DNA from: Cycas panzhihuaensis
Taxonomy: Eukaryota > Cycadophyta
Direction: 5' to 3'
Length of the DNA stretch: 64,000 nucleotides
Assembly (NCBI GenBank): GCA_023213395.1
Contig: CM041465.1
Coordinates: forward strand, 40,493,741 to 40,557,740
Each line of letters begins with the position of its first letter. Within the stretch, counting starts at the first letter, position 1. The position numbers and the translations under genes were made by a program. The notes beneath the pieces are model-generated. The model was not told where the DNA came from and did not search any database. It was given only the letters and a program-made list of their open reading frames with translations. This document shows, piece after piece, positions 1-12,039 of the stretch.

Positions 1-1430
1 GGTCCTACTAACTAAAGTTGAAAGTTGTGTAAAGAGGTGAGATCATTGGTTGACAAGTGACACCATTAAATCCAAGACATGTCTTGAAGATCCATCTACT
101 CTAACGACTTATAAAAGAAGGTACAATTATCAATGATGGTTGAGGAGGTGAAAATCACCTATCAATAAAGATAAGGCATAGTTAGAGTTAGAATATAGAT
201 AAGAGGACCACATTTATAGTGTGAGTTAACTCGTTGGAGTCATCCAAAGCTAGTTGGTGACTTATAATAATTATTAAAGCTAATAGAATGAATTCTAATA
301 GTGATTCAGTGGTGGTGAAGGTAACCAAAGCACCATACAAGTAAGTTAGTCTAGTTCTTATCAAAGTACCACTGAAATTGATATAAATATAATTATTCAC
401 CATTAAAATCGTATATATTTCATATAAAGTATGAGATTGGAGCCTATGTTGGTGGTTTCCTACTTTTTATGAATGTGCTAGGCAATGTTATTGGTTGTAA
501 TAGTAGTTGGCAATGTAATTTGGTCAATTTTTAAATAGTAGATAATTTTGTGAGTGTAAGATCACCTTGCTTATAGTTGTAAGACTAAATACTAGTTGGG
601 GTTGATCTGTATAACTCTTGTGTGAAGTTTTAGGCTACATTATGTATTCCTTACTAATCGTAAGGCATCCATTGAGGAGATTGAATCTTAGATGATTAGC
701 ACAACTACTGTAGGTCTATATGACTCTTGTGTGAAATTTTGGGTTGTGTTATATATTCCTTACTAATCTTAAGACATCTGTTAAGGAGACTGAGTCTTTG
801 ATGATCAACATAAGCAGTGTAGTAGTTGTACCTTTATAAATCATTTTTTTATGATTATAGGATTTTAAAATTTATATATTTGATATGCTTTGATTCTTTA
901 ATAACCTTAATCAATTATTTTGACATGTGCCTTAAGTTATTTATCACATGGAGGGACATGTGACTATAGTCAAAAGTTGTATTTTTTAAGAATAAAACTT
1001 TTGGCACATTCCCTTGCATAAAATAACTTTATAAAAGGACCTTGAACCATTAATATTTGATATCTTTTATTTGTGAAGTATTTTGAAGCCTTGTGATATG
1101 ACTTAGAGGTTATATTAAAGCCATTTGACATGTGAATTTATCTTGGGGATTGTGCACTTATACTGTGATTAAAATTTCTTTAGTTATGATCATATTTTAA
1201 AGCATCCTGAGTCTATTTTTAAGGATTTTTTGAGTATCTTGAGCATAATTTGGAGCTTTTTAGTGAGGGGTGAATAGTTGGTGAGCTACTTAGAGCATGC
1301 ATAATTATTATTTTAAATTCCCCAATGAATGTGCCTAAGATAAAGGAGACCATAATTGATTTAATTTTATTTAAAAATACTATAAGTTTATGAGTTTGGT
1401 GTTATTAACTCATGTGTTGAAGCCTATTTC
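1..1430. other. AT-rich region, no gene recognised
   Basis: I see no supported coding region here. The stretch lies upstream of the gag relic of element 0 and could contain its decayed 5' LTR and leader, but nothing in it matches the 3' LTR at 37176-37627 by eye and there is no clear initiator-Met-tRNA priming site. A TATA-like stretch (TTTATAAAAGG) lies near 1030. A degenerate 109-bp tandem duplication lies at about 606-823 and is listed separately. Confidence 0.5.
606..823. repeat. 109-bp tandem duplication, two degenerate copies
   Basis: Two adjacent copies about 109 bp apart share the anchors ACTCTTGTGTGAA (614 and 723), ATTCCTTACTAATC and GGAGA-TTGA/CTGA. They differ at many positions, mostly transitions, so the duplication is old. 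Tandem copies of this size occur in LTR leader regions, but no element boundary can be fixed here. Confidence 0.6.
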
Positions 1431-2250
1431 TTAAGATGGAGTGTATGATGCTAAAGTTATCTTTAATGATAACAATTTTAGTGAGTGGAAAGCCAACATG
1501 AAGTTAGTATTGATGGTGAATCAACTCTAGAAAATTACTAAGGTAAAGGTGGATTCAATTCTACTTGACTATAAAGAGCAAGTATAACTTTAGGAGAAGA
1601 AATCTATAGTTATTAGATTGTTGAAACTAACATTAGTATTAGGCTAGAGGGCCTTGGTTCATAACCTTGAAGAGTCAAATAAAATCTAGGCAAAACTATA
1701 TGAAACTTTTGAGAAAAAGAAGGCAAATAGACATCTAGCCCTAATATTGGAGATTCTCAATTCTAGGGTAGAAGATGAGACCAACATAAGTTCCTATCAA
1801 AATAAGATCATTGACTTGAAGAATAAATTAGAAGAATTAAACATAACTTTGATCGATGATGCACTCTTATTTATAATAATCATGTCAAAGTTGCCAGTTG
1901 CTTTTGCCACATTTTAGACCACTTGCAGTAAAGATGAGGTGATAGAGATAGAGACCTTTGATGGTATTAAAAGTATTATTGTAGTAGAGGATGTCAAGTT
2001 AAAACACCATGGAATATTTAGAGGTTCTAAATTTAGTCATGCCTTAGCCATGAAGATGTGAAGGAGAGAGGTTGTTCAAGAGGAGAAGTTCACATATAGG
2101 TTTAAGGAAGACTTTCGGGAGAAGAAGAAATTTAATAGTAAATACAACTACTATAAAAAAGAAGGCCATAAAGAAAAGAGTTATTAGTTCAAAAGACATG
2201 AAAAACATAAAGTAAGCTGAGATGATAAAAGAAAGAGCATTTCTATACAT
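1431..2250 (+). pseudogene. Copia gag relic of element 0
   Basis: The plus-strand conceptual translation resembles the UBN2-type gag of plant copia elements: an opening DAKVIFNDNNFSEWKANM-like segment (1446-1503), a helical middle with LEESNKI-AKLYETF (about 1660-1710) and VEDETN-SSYQNKIIDLKNKLEEL, and a degenerate CCHC knuckle near 2140-2190 in which cysteines have become tyrosine (YNYYKKEGHKEKSY). Gag would package element RNA into virus-like particles. Stops, mostly TAG or TAA at positions expected to be Trp or Gln, break the frame. There is no usable start. The frame runs toward the protease relic that follows. Confidence 0.65.
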
Positions 2251-2280
2251 TACATCTGAGCATAAACCTTATCAGCCAAA

Positions 2281-2480
2281 TCAAATAAGAGAGATTACTA
2301 GATTTTAGACTCTAGAGCATAGAAGCATATCTCCTTCCAAAATCATACCTTTGATACATGGAGTGAAAATTATAGTGGTATAGAAATCATCCTTGAAGAT
2401 GTTTATATATTACCAATAGAAGGTGTCGATAAAGTTTTCTTAGCAAGTGGTAAGTTTATAGGGGTATATTATATACCCAA
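2281..2480 (+). pseudogene. Copia protease relic of element 0, cut by element A
   Basis: After the gag relic the frame reads ILDSRA-KHISFQNHTFDTW, which corresponds to the copia aspartic protease motif ILDSGASKH with Gly changed to Arg. Further on it reads VYYIPNIR, the usual end of the protease region just before GAG-pre. The reading stops at 2480, where element A is inserted; the five bases CCCAA at 2476-2480 reappear at 24601-24605. The continuing GAG-pre domain is found at 24606 and later. Confidence 0.6.
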
Positions 2481-3140
2481 TATTAGATAATATGACAATA
2501 ATGTTTTAGAGGCTAAAATTTTGACAAGTTGACACCACAATTTTTCCCCCAAACTTCCTCGGGGGGTTCCAAGGAGGGCGAGAGCCCCCCTTGGATAGGG
2601 GGTGTAGGGGGAGCTAGAACCCCCCCCTGCAAAGAGGGGGTTAAAGGGAGATAGCCCTTGACACAAAAAGCTAGCACCAAAAAGTATACTAAATTATAAA
2701 GAGAATTGGGGTCATTCGCTCAAAATACCTTACATTCTATGGTCAAAATTTGTGCCTTATATGACTATCTCATATAGCCTGATTTAAGGTGTTTTTTTAT
2801 TATGTTAATTATGTTTGATATATTGGATGTACTATGAAGAGTTAGGGATCTAGTTATTATTGTTATGAGCATTCTACTACAGATTATGTATATTTCTCTA
2901 TTCTTTGATAATAAAGATCGATACCTTTCCTATATGGATGTTTCTCTAGCATATTGTTAGGGTTTTATCATGTTATATCAAGTGTATATGTGATGCTTTA
3001 GATTTCTTATTCATTTTATTATATTATCTCTGGTTTAAGAACTTGCATGTTAAATTTTAGTTTTGATTCTTGTAACTAGTTGCAAAATAGTTTAGATCTT
3101 TATGGCAGTTTTAGGTTATTGGGACCTTGTCTTCTCAACA
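2481..3140 (+). repeat. 5' LTR of element A
   Basis: 660 bp, matching the 3' copy at 7184-7784 plus 24543-24600 and the 649-bp LTRs of element E. It begins TATTAGATAATATGAC, a mutated TGTTAG, and ends TCTCAACA just before the priming site. Near its start it carries a G/C-rich block with two hairpins (first at 2569-2594) in an otherwise AT-rich LTR. Confidence 0.88.
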
Positions 3141-3142
3141 AG

Positions 3143-3155
3143 TGGTATCAGAGCC
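3143..3155 (+). other. Primer-binding site of element A
   Basis: TGGTATCAGAGCC lies two bases after the 5' LTR. It is complementary to the 3' end of plant initiator-Met tRNA, the usual primer for copia minus-strand DNA synthesis. Confidence 0.9.
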
Positions 3156-3212
3156 ACTTTTATTTTTGTAGCGAGTTTATGAAGGTTTTGGTGTCAGCTT
3201 TTTCTATACCAA

Positions 3213-3970
3213 ATGGAAAAACTAGCAAATGCAAAGTTCGAGGTGGAGAAATTCAATAGCAAAAACAACTTTGAGTTATGCAAGTTAAAAGTGTATGATG
3301 TTCTAGTATAATAAGGTTTGTATAGAGCTCTTATAGGTAAATCGAAGAAACCCATAGGGATGGATGATGATGAATAGGATGATCTAGATAAAAGAGCTCT
3401 TAGCACAGTATGATTATGCTTGGCAGATGAAGTTCTACTTAACATTGCAAGAGAGCATACAATAGTAGGATTATAGACCCGTTTGGAAGGCTTATATATG
3501 ACCAAATCAGTGATGAATCAAATCTACTTAAAGAGTCAACTGTACTCATTATGAATAAAGGAAGGTACAAAAATTACTGATCATTTAAATATTTTCAATA
3601 CTCTTATTTGTTAGTTGGTTAGTATCGATGTCACAATTGAGGATGATGATAAGGCTGTTACATTATTATGTTCATTACTAGAATCCTAGGATAATATTAT
3701 CATCTCAATTAGTTTTAGCACTATAGATGAATTAGACTATGATTTTGTTATGAGTGATTTGCTTATAGAAGAAGTGAGGAGGAAGTCTAGTCTTGAAACC
3801 TCCACACTAGAAGCTATGACAAAAAGAGATAGAATAATTAAGAGAGGACAAAGCTCTAAGGATACATCGAGGTCAAAGTCAAAAGGTAAGAAGAGTAAAC
3901 TCAGATGTTGGCATTGTAATAAGATAGGTCACCTCAAGAAATATTACTACAAAAGGAAGGAGTTCTAGAA
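3213..3970 (+). pseudogene. gag relic of element A
   Basis: It starts at the ATG at 3213 (MEKLANAKFEVEKF), the position equivalent to 26185 in element E. The frame shows KVYDVLV, a GLYRAL segment, LEGLYMTKSVMNQIYLKSQLY and HLNIFNTL, typical of copia gag. The C-terminal zinc knuckle reads CWHCNKIGHLKKYY, so the last Cys is lost; element E keeps it. Stops in place of Gln or Trp occur throughout, and the longest open piece is 3750-3968. The protein would form the virus-like particle core. Confidence 0.8.
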
Positions 3971-4039
3971 AAAGGAAAATCCTGCCAAGGAGGCTAATTA
4001 GGTAAAGTCAAATCAAGGTACAGATAATGATGTCTTGGT

Positions 4040-5370
4040 TGCTTGAATGTTTCCCATTATCCTCATGTTTCGTTATTAGATTTAGGTGCTTCACACCATA
4101 TGTGTCTACATAAAGTTAGTTTTCATCATACCAACCTCTTCATGGTAGTGATGTGATGGTGGGAAATGAAGTTTCTTGTAAGACAGTGGGCATTAGTAGC
4201 ATTAGAATTAAAATGTTTGATGGTGTAGTGAGAACATTAACTAAAGTTAGACATGTACATAATTTAAAAAGGAATCTAATTTCCTTGGGTGAATTAGATT
4301 CTAGTGGTTATAAGTACATAGGTCATGAAGGAGTCTTAAAGGTGTCAAAGGGCATCTTAGTTGTTATGAAGGCCTTAAAGAAAGGAAACCTTTACATTTT
4401 AGTGGGAAGTATAGATGTCAGCCATGTAGCTATAACATCAAAGACTACAAAAGATCTAGCTCAGTTATGGCATCAGAGACTTGGGCACATGAGTGAGAGA
4501 GGACTTAAGGTGCTAATGAATCATAAGTTACTTCCTAACTTACAACTTTCAGATTTGTCTTTTTGCAAACATTGTATTTTTGGAAAGCAGTGTAGACTTA
4601 GGTTTAAAGTAGGGAGTCACACTAGTAAAGGTGTTCTAGATTACATACATTCAAATGTGTGGGGACCAACCCTTATAATATCTTATGGAAGATCATTATA
4701 CTTTATCACATTTATAAATGATTACTCCAGAAATATATGGGTCTATTTTTTTAAAAAGAAATCTAAAGTTTTCAATATGTTTAAGCAGTTCAAGGCTCTA
4801 GTTGAGGAGAGCACTGGTAGGTCAATTAAATATTTAAGAACTAACAATGGAGGTGAGTTCAACTCCTTGGAGTTTGAGAACTATTACAAAGAAGATGGGA
4901 TTGAAAGGAATAAGATCACTAACTATACTTTGCAATAGAATGGTATAGTTAAGCACATGAATAGAATACTCTTGGAAAGAGTAAGAAGCATGCTAAGTAA
5001 TGCAGGCATGGAGCAGGGCTTATGGGTAGAAGCTATTCAAATAACTTACTATTTAGTAAATAGGTCACCATCACTTGTAATAAACTATAAGATTCCTTAA
5101 GAGGTTTGGACTAGACATCCATGTGACTATTTAAATTTGAAAGGTTTTAGTTATGATGCTTATACCTTGACTGATAAAAGTCAATGTTCAAAGTTAGACC
5201 CTAAATCTAAGAGATGTATCTTTTTTGGTTATGGTGATAAAGATGGTATAAAGGGATACAGGTTATGGGATCCTACTACCCACAAAATCACTAATAATAG
5301 AGATGTTATATTTGATAAATCTATCTTTTTAAAATTAGATAGTGTAGAAGTTAAAGTAAAATAGGAGCAA
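4040..5370 (+). pseudogene. Protease and integrase relic of element A
   Basis: The protease motif is DLGASHHMC (near 4080), with Leu replacing Ser of DSGASHHM. The GAG-pre zinc region follows as LWHQRLGHMSERGLKVL and CKHCIFGK (about 4465-4590). The integrase core has SNVWGP where SDVWGP is expected (first catalytic Asp to Asn) and RTNNGGEF where RTDNGGEF is expected (second Asp to Asn). The best open stretch, 4153-4938, covers the end of protease through the mid-core. A C-terminal piece, 5137-5364, carries DPKSKRCIFFGYGDKDGIKGY. Two of the three catalytic acids are lost, so it cannot be active. Confidence 0.85.
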
Positions 5371-5579
5371 AAAGTTGAATATTAATAGGTCAAGCTTGAG
5401 ACCCAGCCATATTTAGAAACAGAATAGTAGGAAGATCTTTTTGAAGATGAATCTACAGTAGATTTATAGGAGTATGTGGACACTCCACCAACTATTAGAA
5501 GATCTACATGAGTTAGTTATCCACTTGATAGGTACAACCCTTCTATTTCCATTGCTTTAGTTTCTAATGATGGTGAACT

Positions 5580-7135
5580 TATATGCTATTAGAAAGCAGT
5601 AGATGATATCCATAGTGAGAAGTGGAAGAGGGATATGCAGGAAGAGATAGATGCTTTAAAGAAAAATAATTTATCAGACTTTGTATAACTTCCACATGGC
5701 AGGAAGATTGTTGGTTGTAGGTGGTTTTCCAAGAAGAAAACAGATGTTGATAGAAAAGTTGACAAATATAGGGTAATTCGTGAGCCCTGTAATTTGCACA
5801 GAAAGCAGGTATTGAATTTCATGAGATCTTTTCACCAGTTATCAAACTTATTTCAATTTAGGTTTTGTTAACATTGGTAGATTCTCTTGATTTAGAGTTC
5901 AAGTAGTTAGAATGTAAAAACATCTTTTCTACATGGATATTTAGATGAGGAAATCTATATAGATCAGCTAAAAAGGTTTGTACAAGATGGAAGGAAAAGA
6001 CTTATTTGTAGGCTTAGGAAATCATTGTATGGCCTGAAGCAATCACCTAGGCAATGGTATAAGAAGTTTGATGCCTTCACAGATAGCCAAAATTTCAAAA
6101 GAAGTGATTATGATTATTATGTTTACTTTAAATTCTTGGACAATGGCTTATTCATTATCTTAGTATTGTATGTTGATGACATGCTAGTTGCAAGTAAGAG
6201 CATGGTAAAAATCAATAAGTGAAAGGCTCAATTAGGCTAGGACTTTTGATATAAAGGATCTAGGAGCTGTAAAATAAATCTTAGGTATGGAGATACATAT
6301 AGATAGGAAAAATAGTAAGCTATGGTTATCATAGCAAAAATATGTAGAGAAGGTGCTAACCAGGTTTGGTATAGAAAATGTGAAATTAGTGAGTATCTTA
6401 TTGGCTTCCCATTTCAAGATTTCTTCAAGTATGAGTCCTAGTAATGAAGAAGAAAAGGATTATATGCCTCGTGTACCTTATGCCAGTGTAGTAGGAAGTT
6501 TGATATATGCCATGGTATATACAAGAACTAACATTTCACATGCAGTCAGTGTAGTTAGAAGGTGTATGGCGAATCCAGGAAAGTAACATTAGGCAGTAAT
6601 AAAATTGGTGCTTCGGTATTTAAGAGGCACAAGTGACTATTACATCACCTTTATAAGTACATGTAATCAGGTTTGTAGATATGTTGATTTAGATTTTGTA
6701 GGAGATTTTGATAAGAGAAGGTCTATTTCAGGATATGTATTTACTCTTACAAATAGTTCAGTTAGTTGGATGTCAAAATTGTAGAGCACAATTATATTAT
6801 CAACTATAGAAGCTGAATATGTTCCTATAGCATATGTTTGTAAAGAAGCAATCTAGTTGTAGGGTCTATTGATTGAGCTTGAAAGGAAATAGAAAAAAGT
6901 AAAGGTATTTTGTGACAATTAAAGTGCCATTTACTTAGCAAAGAATCTAGCTTATCATAGTAGGGGAAAGCATATTGCTCTTAAGTACTATTTTGTTAGA
7001 CAAGTTGTGGAAGCAGGTGGAGTGGTACTTGAAAAAGTTAGCACAAACTAAAATTATGCTAATATATTTACAAAACTAGTACTATTAGAGAAGTTCAAAT
7101 GGTGTTTGACTTCTCTTGGCTTGTAGAAAAGATGA
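5580..7135 (+). pseudogene. Reverse transcriptase and RNase H relic of element A
   Basis: RT is recognisable from KNNLSDFV and VGCRWFSKKK (about 5660-5740) through LYGLKQSPRQWYKKFDAF (about 6025-6080) to the catalytic box LYVDDMLVA (about 6167-6195), which is intact. The connection region has VVGSLIYAMVYTRTNISHAVSVV (about 6490-6560, here given as a position rather than a full motif). The RNase H end includes STIEAEYVPIAY and a CDN box near 6910. Many TAG stops and frameshifts break it. RNase H ends about 50 bp before the polypurine tract AAGGTAGAGAT (7173-7183). Confidence 0.85.
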
Positions 7136-7183
7136 TGAATGGTCTAGGAAAGGTATCAGGTAAATTGTTGTCAAGGTAGAGAT

Positions 7184-7784
7184 TGTTAGATAATGTGATA
7201 ACAATGTTTTAGAGGCTAAAATTTGCATAGGTTGTAAACGTGGTTTTCCCTCCAAACTTCCTTGGGGGGTTCTAAGGGGGATATGAGTCCCCCTTAGCCG
7301 AGGGGTGTGGGGGGAGTTAGAACCCCCCCCCCCCCAGCAAAGAGTAGGTTCGGGGGTAATAGCCCTCGACCCAAAAAGCTAGCACCGAAAAACATACTAA
7401 ATTGTAAAGAGAATTGGTGTTATTTACTTAAAATAACCTAAATTCTATGGTCAAAATTTGTGTCTTGTATGACTCTTTCATATAGCTTGATTTAGGGTGT
7501 TTTTTCATTATGTTGATGGTGTTTGATATATTAGATGTACTGTGAAGAGTTGGGTGGCTGGTTGTTGTTGCTGTGAGTATTCTACTATAGATTATATATA
7601 TTTCTCTATTCTTTGATAATAAAGATCAATACGTTTCCTATGTAGATGTTTCCCTAGCACACTGCTAGGGTTTTACCACATTATATCAAGTCTATATATG
7701 ATACTTTTGCTTTCTTATTTATTTTATTATATTATTTCTAGTTTAAGAACTTGCATTTTAAATTTCAATTTTGATTCCTGTAAC
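7184..7784 (+). repeat. 3' LTR of element A, first part (601 bp)
   Basis: It begins TGTTAGATAATGTGATAAC directly after the polypurine tract. The LTR breaks off at TTCCTGTAAC, where element B starts. The last 58 bp of this LTR (matching the 5' copy from the TAGTTTAGATCTT stretch to the end) lie at 24543-24600. The G/C hairpin block is at 7272-7297 and a poly-C expansion follows at about 7323-7336. Confidence 0.88.
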
Positions 7785-8096
7785 TGAAAGAGGTTAATGT
7801 ATCAAGGTCATTTGTGTAAATTAATTATGTGACCTTAAGATATATTATCAGCATCAGTCTCTTAATGAAATGTACTTTATTTGTATTTAGATGTAATTTC
7901 GGGTTCATGTCATTAGATGGGAAAATCCTAACCTTAATGCTCACCCTCAATAATAAAAGGTGAAATCTCAAGGAGGGAGTCATTATTCATTCTCATCTCC
8001 AAGCTTGCTCTCATATCTTGTTTCATCTTCATTTTCATTCTCCATTACCATTGTGTATATGTGAGTGATTTATCTCCTAGATCCATCCTTCCTTCA
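7785..8096 (+). repeat. 5' LTR of element B
   Basis: 312 bp, TGAAAGAGGTTAATG to CTTCCTTCA. By eye it differs from the 3' copy at about 21 positions (roughly 7 percent), mostly transitions. Confidence 0.9.
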
Positions 8097-8098
8097 TA

Positions 8099-8110
8099 TG
8101 GTATCAGAGC
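8099..8110 (+). other. Primer-binding site of element B
   Basis: TGGTATCAGAGC lies two bases after the LTR and matches the initiator-Met-tRNA complement used by copia elements. Confidence 0.9.
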
Positions 8111-10179
8111 TAGAAGGGGATCTATTCACTCCATTCCACTTGCATGGAGTCATTTTGCCTCTCATTCACCTTTAATATGAAGTATTGAGAGTGCATTCAT
8201 TTTTTTTAACATTTTGAGAGCATAAAATTATAGTATTTTATATGTTTCTACTTTGTACATGTGTGAAGAAATTCAAAGGTGAAGAATACAGGTTTTTGAA
8301 GACATTCAATTGCCGGAATAATCCTGGAAGCATTAAAGGCCCAAATTTTTATAAAAAATTTAACCATCTCAAAATTTAATGAAATTTGGCATGAAAGGTC
8401 ACCTTCATTAGAAGATCATTTTTATCTTCTAGAGAAACTTTAAATTCACCCTACAACAGTGAGTTTTAGATGTGATAAAAAGAGTAAATTTTGTGGATAA
8501 GTAATTTGAGGCATTTTTCCTAATGAAATCCTTCAATTATAAGCTGAAGATATCAAAGTTTTATTAAGGGATATGGTACATTTATGTATTAAGATCATTT
8601 TAAGATAAATCTTATCAAACTTCATTCACTGGTTAGTGAGATCTATGCAGTTTTCTCACGCTTGCCGATTTTGCCTACTCAACCCCATAAAGGACCTTGC
8701 AAGGGCATTTCGGTCAAGTTTTTGGCAGATTTTATAGATGGTGTAGAAGGGAAAGTTAATGTACATGTCAAAACATAAATTTTAACATATTGAAGTCTAG
8801 ATTCTGAGACAGCTGATCTGGCATAATTTTACTTTGGTGCTTTTTCAGGCAGAAAAGTTTTTATGCCTTTTCTGAAATCTGACTTCACATCTCTATCAGA
8901 AATAACATTCTGAAAACTTTTTCCTTCTGTCATAAATTCAAATTTCATCATTTAGGCCTTCATATTTGTAATTTCTAAAAATTTACCCATTTATCATTAT
9001 TTGTAAATTTTGTGAAAAAATCATAAAATAGGGCAAAATAGCATGCATATAGATTTAGAAAAATCATCATTTTAGCGGCAAGTTGATCCACTTTTTTATC
9101 CCATTGTGGCTTTTATATTAAAACTTCCAAAATTATATTTGGAAACATTGCACTAAAGTAAGGGAAATCTTGAATCGGAAGCAACATCTGGTTCCCCTGC
9201 TAAATCTAGCATACTTTTCTATTTGCATATATAGCATAAAGCATCACAAAAGAAGCAACAACAATAAAGCATCACAAAAGTAACAGCAACAACAAAGCAT
9301 CACAAAAGCAGCAACAACAACAAAGTAAATACGAAAAATAAGCAAGCACATTTGGCAAGTTTCTATTTCAGTTTTCAGTTATATGGAAACATCTTACACT
9401 ATTCCTAAAAGGAATCTCATATGTACGATCTAGACCGCTAGTTCTTGGCTTGTGCGCACACTCACCTTGGTTGAAATAAACTAAGGTTGATTGAAGTCTA
9501 GGCCTTAAGGGAGGTATGAGTTTCATACTAGGTCTAGTCTTAATCAGAATAGTGGTGGAGGGACAGGTTAGCCATACCTATGGTCTCCAATTAGGGATAA
9601 TTCTAATAACCACCTAGGAAAATTGAAAACCTTAATGCAAGATTAAAATTAACCTGGTCCAATATCCGTCATAGCTGTACGTAGTACCATTTGACTCTTC
9701 GGATGAGGTATATAGTTGCTCATTGGTAAACTGGATGAGGACTGGAGTACCTAAGCTCCATTGTGACTTGGATTTCATCACCAAACGCAGGTGCGGGTAT
9801 CACCAGTGAAGGCCATAATCATATACTATAAGCCTTAGGCATCGAAACCTCACCTACATTTGGACATAAGTGAGAGGTTAGTGGCATGACACATCACCAC
9901 TCTTTACCAGCTCTACATTAGACCTCATTCTTGCATCATGACTTATATTCATTTTTTTTATATAATTGTTGAAAAATAGTTAATCATTGTTTGCTTCTCA
10001 TCATAATAATCATTTCTACATCCTTGTTGCGCCAAGTGTATTAGCCACACATATCAGTGACACATACTTCTATCATCTCTTCTACTTCTTCATCATCACC
10101 ATGTCATCTTAATTCAAGTAAAATGTTAACTGCATATTGAAATACAAAGAAAATTGGGATATATGGTATACTGGAATTT
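8111..10179 (+). other. Leader of element B, no coding seen
   Basis: About 2 kb between the priming site and the gag relic. No open frame or known domain is visible. It contains a 28-bp tandem repeat near 9238-9321. A leader this long is more than copia elements usually have. Confidence 0.6.
9238..9321. repeat. 28-bp tandem repeat, three copies
   Basis: Three head-to-tail units start with AAAGCATCACAAAAG and continue with a CAACAA-rich tail (9238-9265, 9266-9293, 9294-9321). The copies differ at only a few bases. The repeat lies in the leader of element B. Confidence 0.8.
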
Positions 10180-11288
10180 AAAATGTTGCAAAGTATGAAG
10201 GCCTTTGGAGAGCCCACTTGTAGCCTATACCTAGCACACCAATAATGGCTACAACAACTACTTCAAGTGGATCTGCCCCAACAGCTCCTATCGATGTTGT
10301 AGCTAAATTATAATGGGAGATAGATGATGAAAAGATTCGTGCAAGAATTTTATTGGTCATTGATCACTCCTTGCACAACTTGATAAATGAAGAGAAACAT
10401 GATACAACCTAGAAGCTCCTAGAAGTTCTTAAAAAGAACTTTGATACAAAGTCAGATTTAGAATTTGTTCATCTTATTTTGAAAATGAACAAATTAAAAA
10501 TGTAAAAGGGATGAGCTCGTGAGACAATAAATCTTCTTCGACCAATCAAACAGGTAATTAACAAAGACTTTAAGACTCAATGCATCACTTGGGATTTTTT
10601 GATCCAGTCATGTTTATATATTCCTGATTATAAAAACTTGCTTGGAAGTCTTCAATCTAGTGGAACATTAAAGACACTCAACTTCAAAGCACTTGCCGAG
10701 AAGTTCATAGAATTTGACAAGACCTTTGATATAAACTTTGTAGCCTCTAACTCTCTTCCAGATGTAGCCTTTGAGGTAGAAGAAGAAGTTTGCTACACAA
10801 AAAATCAAGGTCTCTCTCATGGCAGAGGAAATAACTGAGTAAGAGGAAGAGGAAGAAATATGGGAAATCGTCCACAAGGTCAATCAAACCCTCAATCATA
10901 ACCTTGACAGTTTCAAGGCGAAGGGCCACCTCAACAAAGAGTAAGATAGTCAGGCTAAACCAGTACTTCTTCAGGGACTGGTAATCAAACCATTATATAT
11001 GATCAGTGTAACTGTAAAGGACATTTAGCAAAATATTGCTGAACTACCACTTATAAGTTGGTCAAGTTTCAACCAAAACATGGAGCTCAGAATGTTGAAG
11101 AAACTTGTGAAGAATCCTTTAGTGGTGCAAGTTTTGTAGAAGAACACATTCAAAGAATTGAGGGATCTTCAATATCAAATGCCATTGACCAACCAAAGAG
11201 ATACTTTGAAGCTCAGTGTAGATATATCACTTGTGAATTCCCTTCACTAATGCTAAGCCCTATTGGAATTGCCAATAGTGTGGCTTCA
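10180..11288 (+). pseudogene. gag relic of element B
   Basis: The plus frame gives a gag-like protein: WDIWYTGI near the start, a low-complexity ATTTTSSGSAPTAP segment (about 10248-10290), KLLEVLKKNFDTKSDLEFVH (about 10410-10470), and a Gly/Arg-rich tail (GRGRNMGNRPQGQ) before a degenerate zinc knuckle QCNCKGHLAKYC (about 11005-11040). Stops occur at 10501 and in the tail. Open pieces are 10599-10838 and 11058-11300. It leads in frame toward the protease. Confidence 0.75.
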
Positions 11289-11691
11289 ATCGATGGATAG
11301 TGGATCATGGACACAGGAGCAACTCAACATATGACATGTAATTGCAGTCTATATCAAACATTTGACTCAAATATTCATGGAGTTGTTCACATGGTTGATA
11401 AATCACAACAACCTGTTGAAGGAATTAGTAACATTCACCTGAAATGCCCAAGCTTAGAAGATTTTACATTGCTTGATGTCTTATACATACCCAATCTCAA
11501 ATAAAACCTACTCTCTTTATCCACACTTGTTTCTCGTGGATTTGATCTGAGTGTAACTGCAAATGACTAGACTCCTAAGGTCATTCACCCTCCAACTAAT
11601 TAGGTGGTTTTGACTAGACATCTCTCTGGTAAACTCTTTCGATTGAATGACTCTCCATCTTCTGAATCCCATTGTGCCCAATGCCCTTGTG
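11289..11691 (+). pseudogene. Protease relic of element B, cut by element C
   Basis: WIMDTGATQHMT (11301-11336) is an intact copia aspartic protease motif. It continues through VLYIPNLK (about 11480) and the start of GAG-pre (GKLFRLNDSPS). The reading breaks at 11691, where element C begins. The gag-to-pol order resumes at 20802 on the far side of C. Confidence 0.8.
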
Positions 11692-12030
11692 TGATGGAGA
11701 TGGAGGAGCAGAGCAGGACATCATAATGAGAGCATTTTGAGTACAATGGTACTTTCTGATAAAATAGTGGTGTTGATAAACACCTGGGAGGTATTCCCTT
11801 CCCTTAAGTAATGAATTTCAGGGAGGTGTTGAGTGCCATCACCCTAGCTGCACAATAATTAAGATAAATTCAAAATATATTAAAAAATAAGAGTAATACG
11901 TACCTCAAGTAAGTGGTGGTCTGTCCAGATGGCTATTGAGTGGCATAAGGTGTCTTAGGGGCCCTCAAAGGTGGCTTTGAGGGGCCATAAACACTCAGGT
12001 GCACTTCCCACATTGGGATTATTCCCAACA
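11692..12030 (-). repeat. 3' LTR of element C
   Basis: 339 bp, the same length as the copy at 20458-20796. About 35 differences by eye (roughly 10 percent), strongly biased to transitions; several are CG in the right copy against TG or CA in this one. The minus-strand polypurine tract (TCTCCCC on the plus strand) abuts it at 12031. Confidence 0.9.
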
Positions 12031-12039
12031 TTCTCCCCT

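Noticed and set aside
1-1430. Possible 5' LTR of element 0
   Set aside because: No match by eye to the 3' LTR at 37176-37627 and no priming site of the expected form.
9238-9321. Evenly repeated 28-bp units that could suggest a CRISPR array
   Set aside because: The units are directly adjacent with no spacers and lie in a plant retroelement leader.
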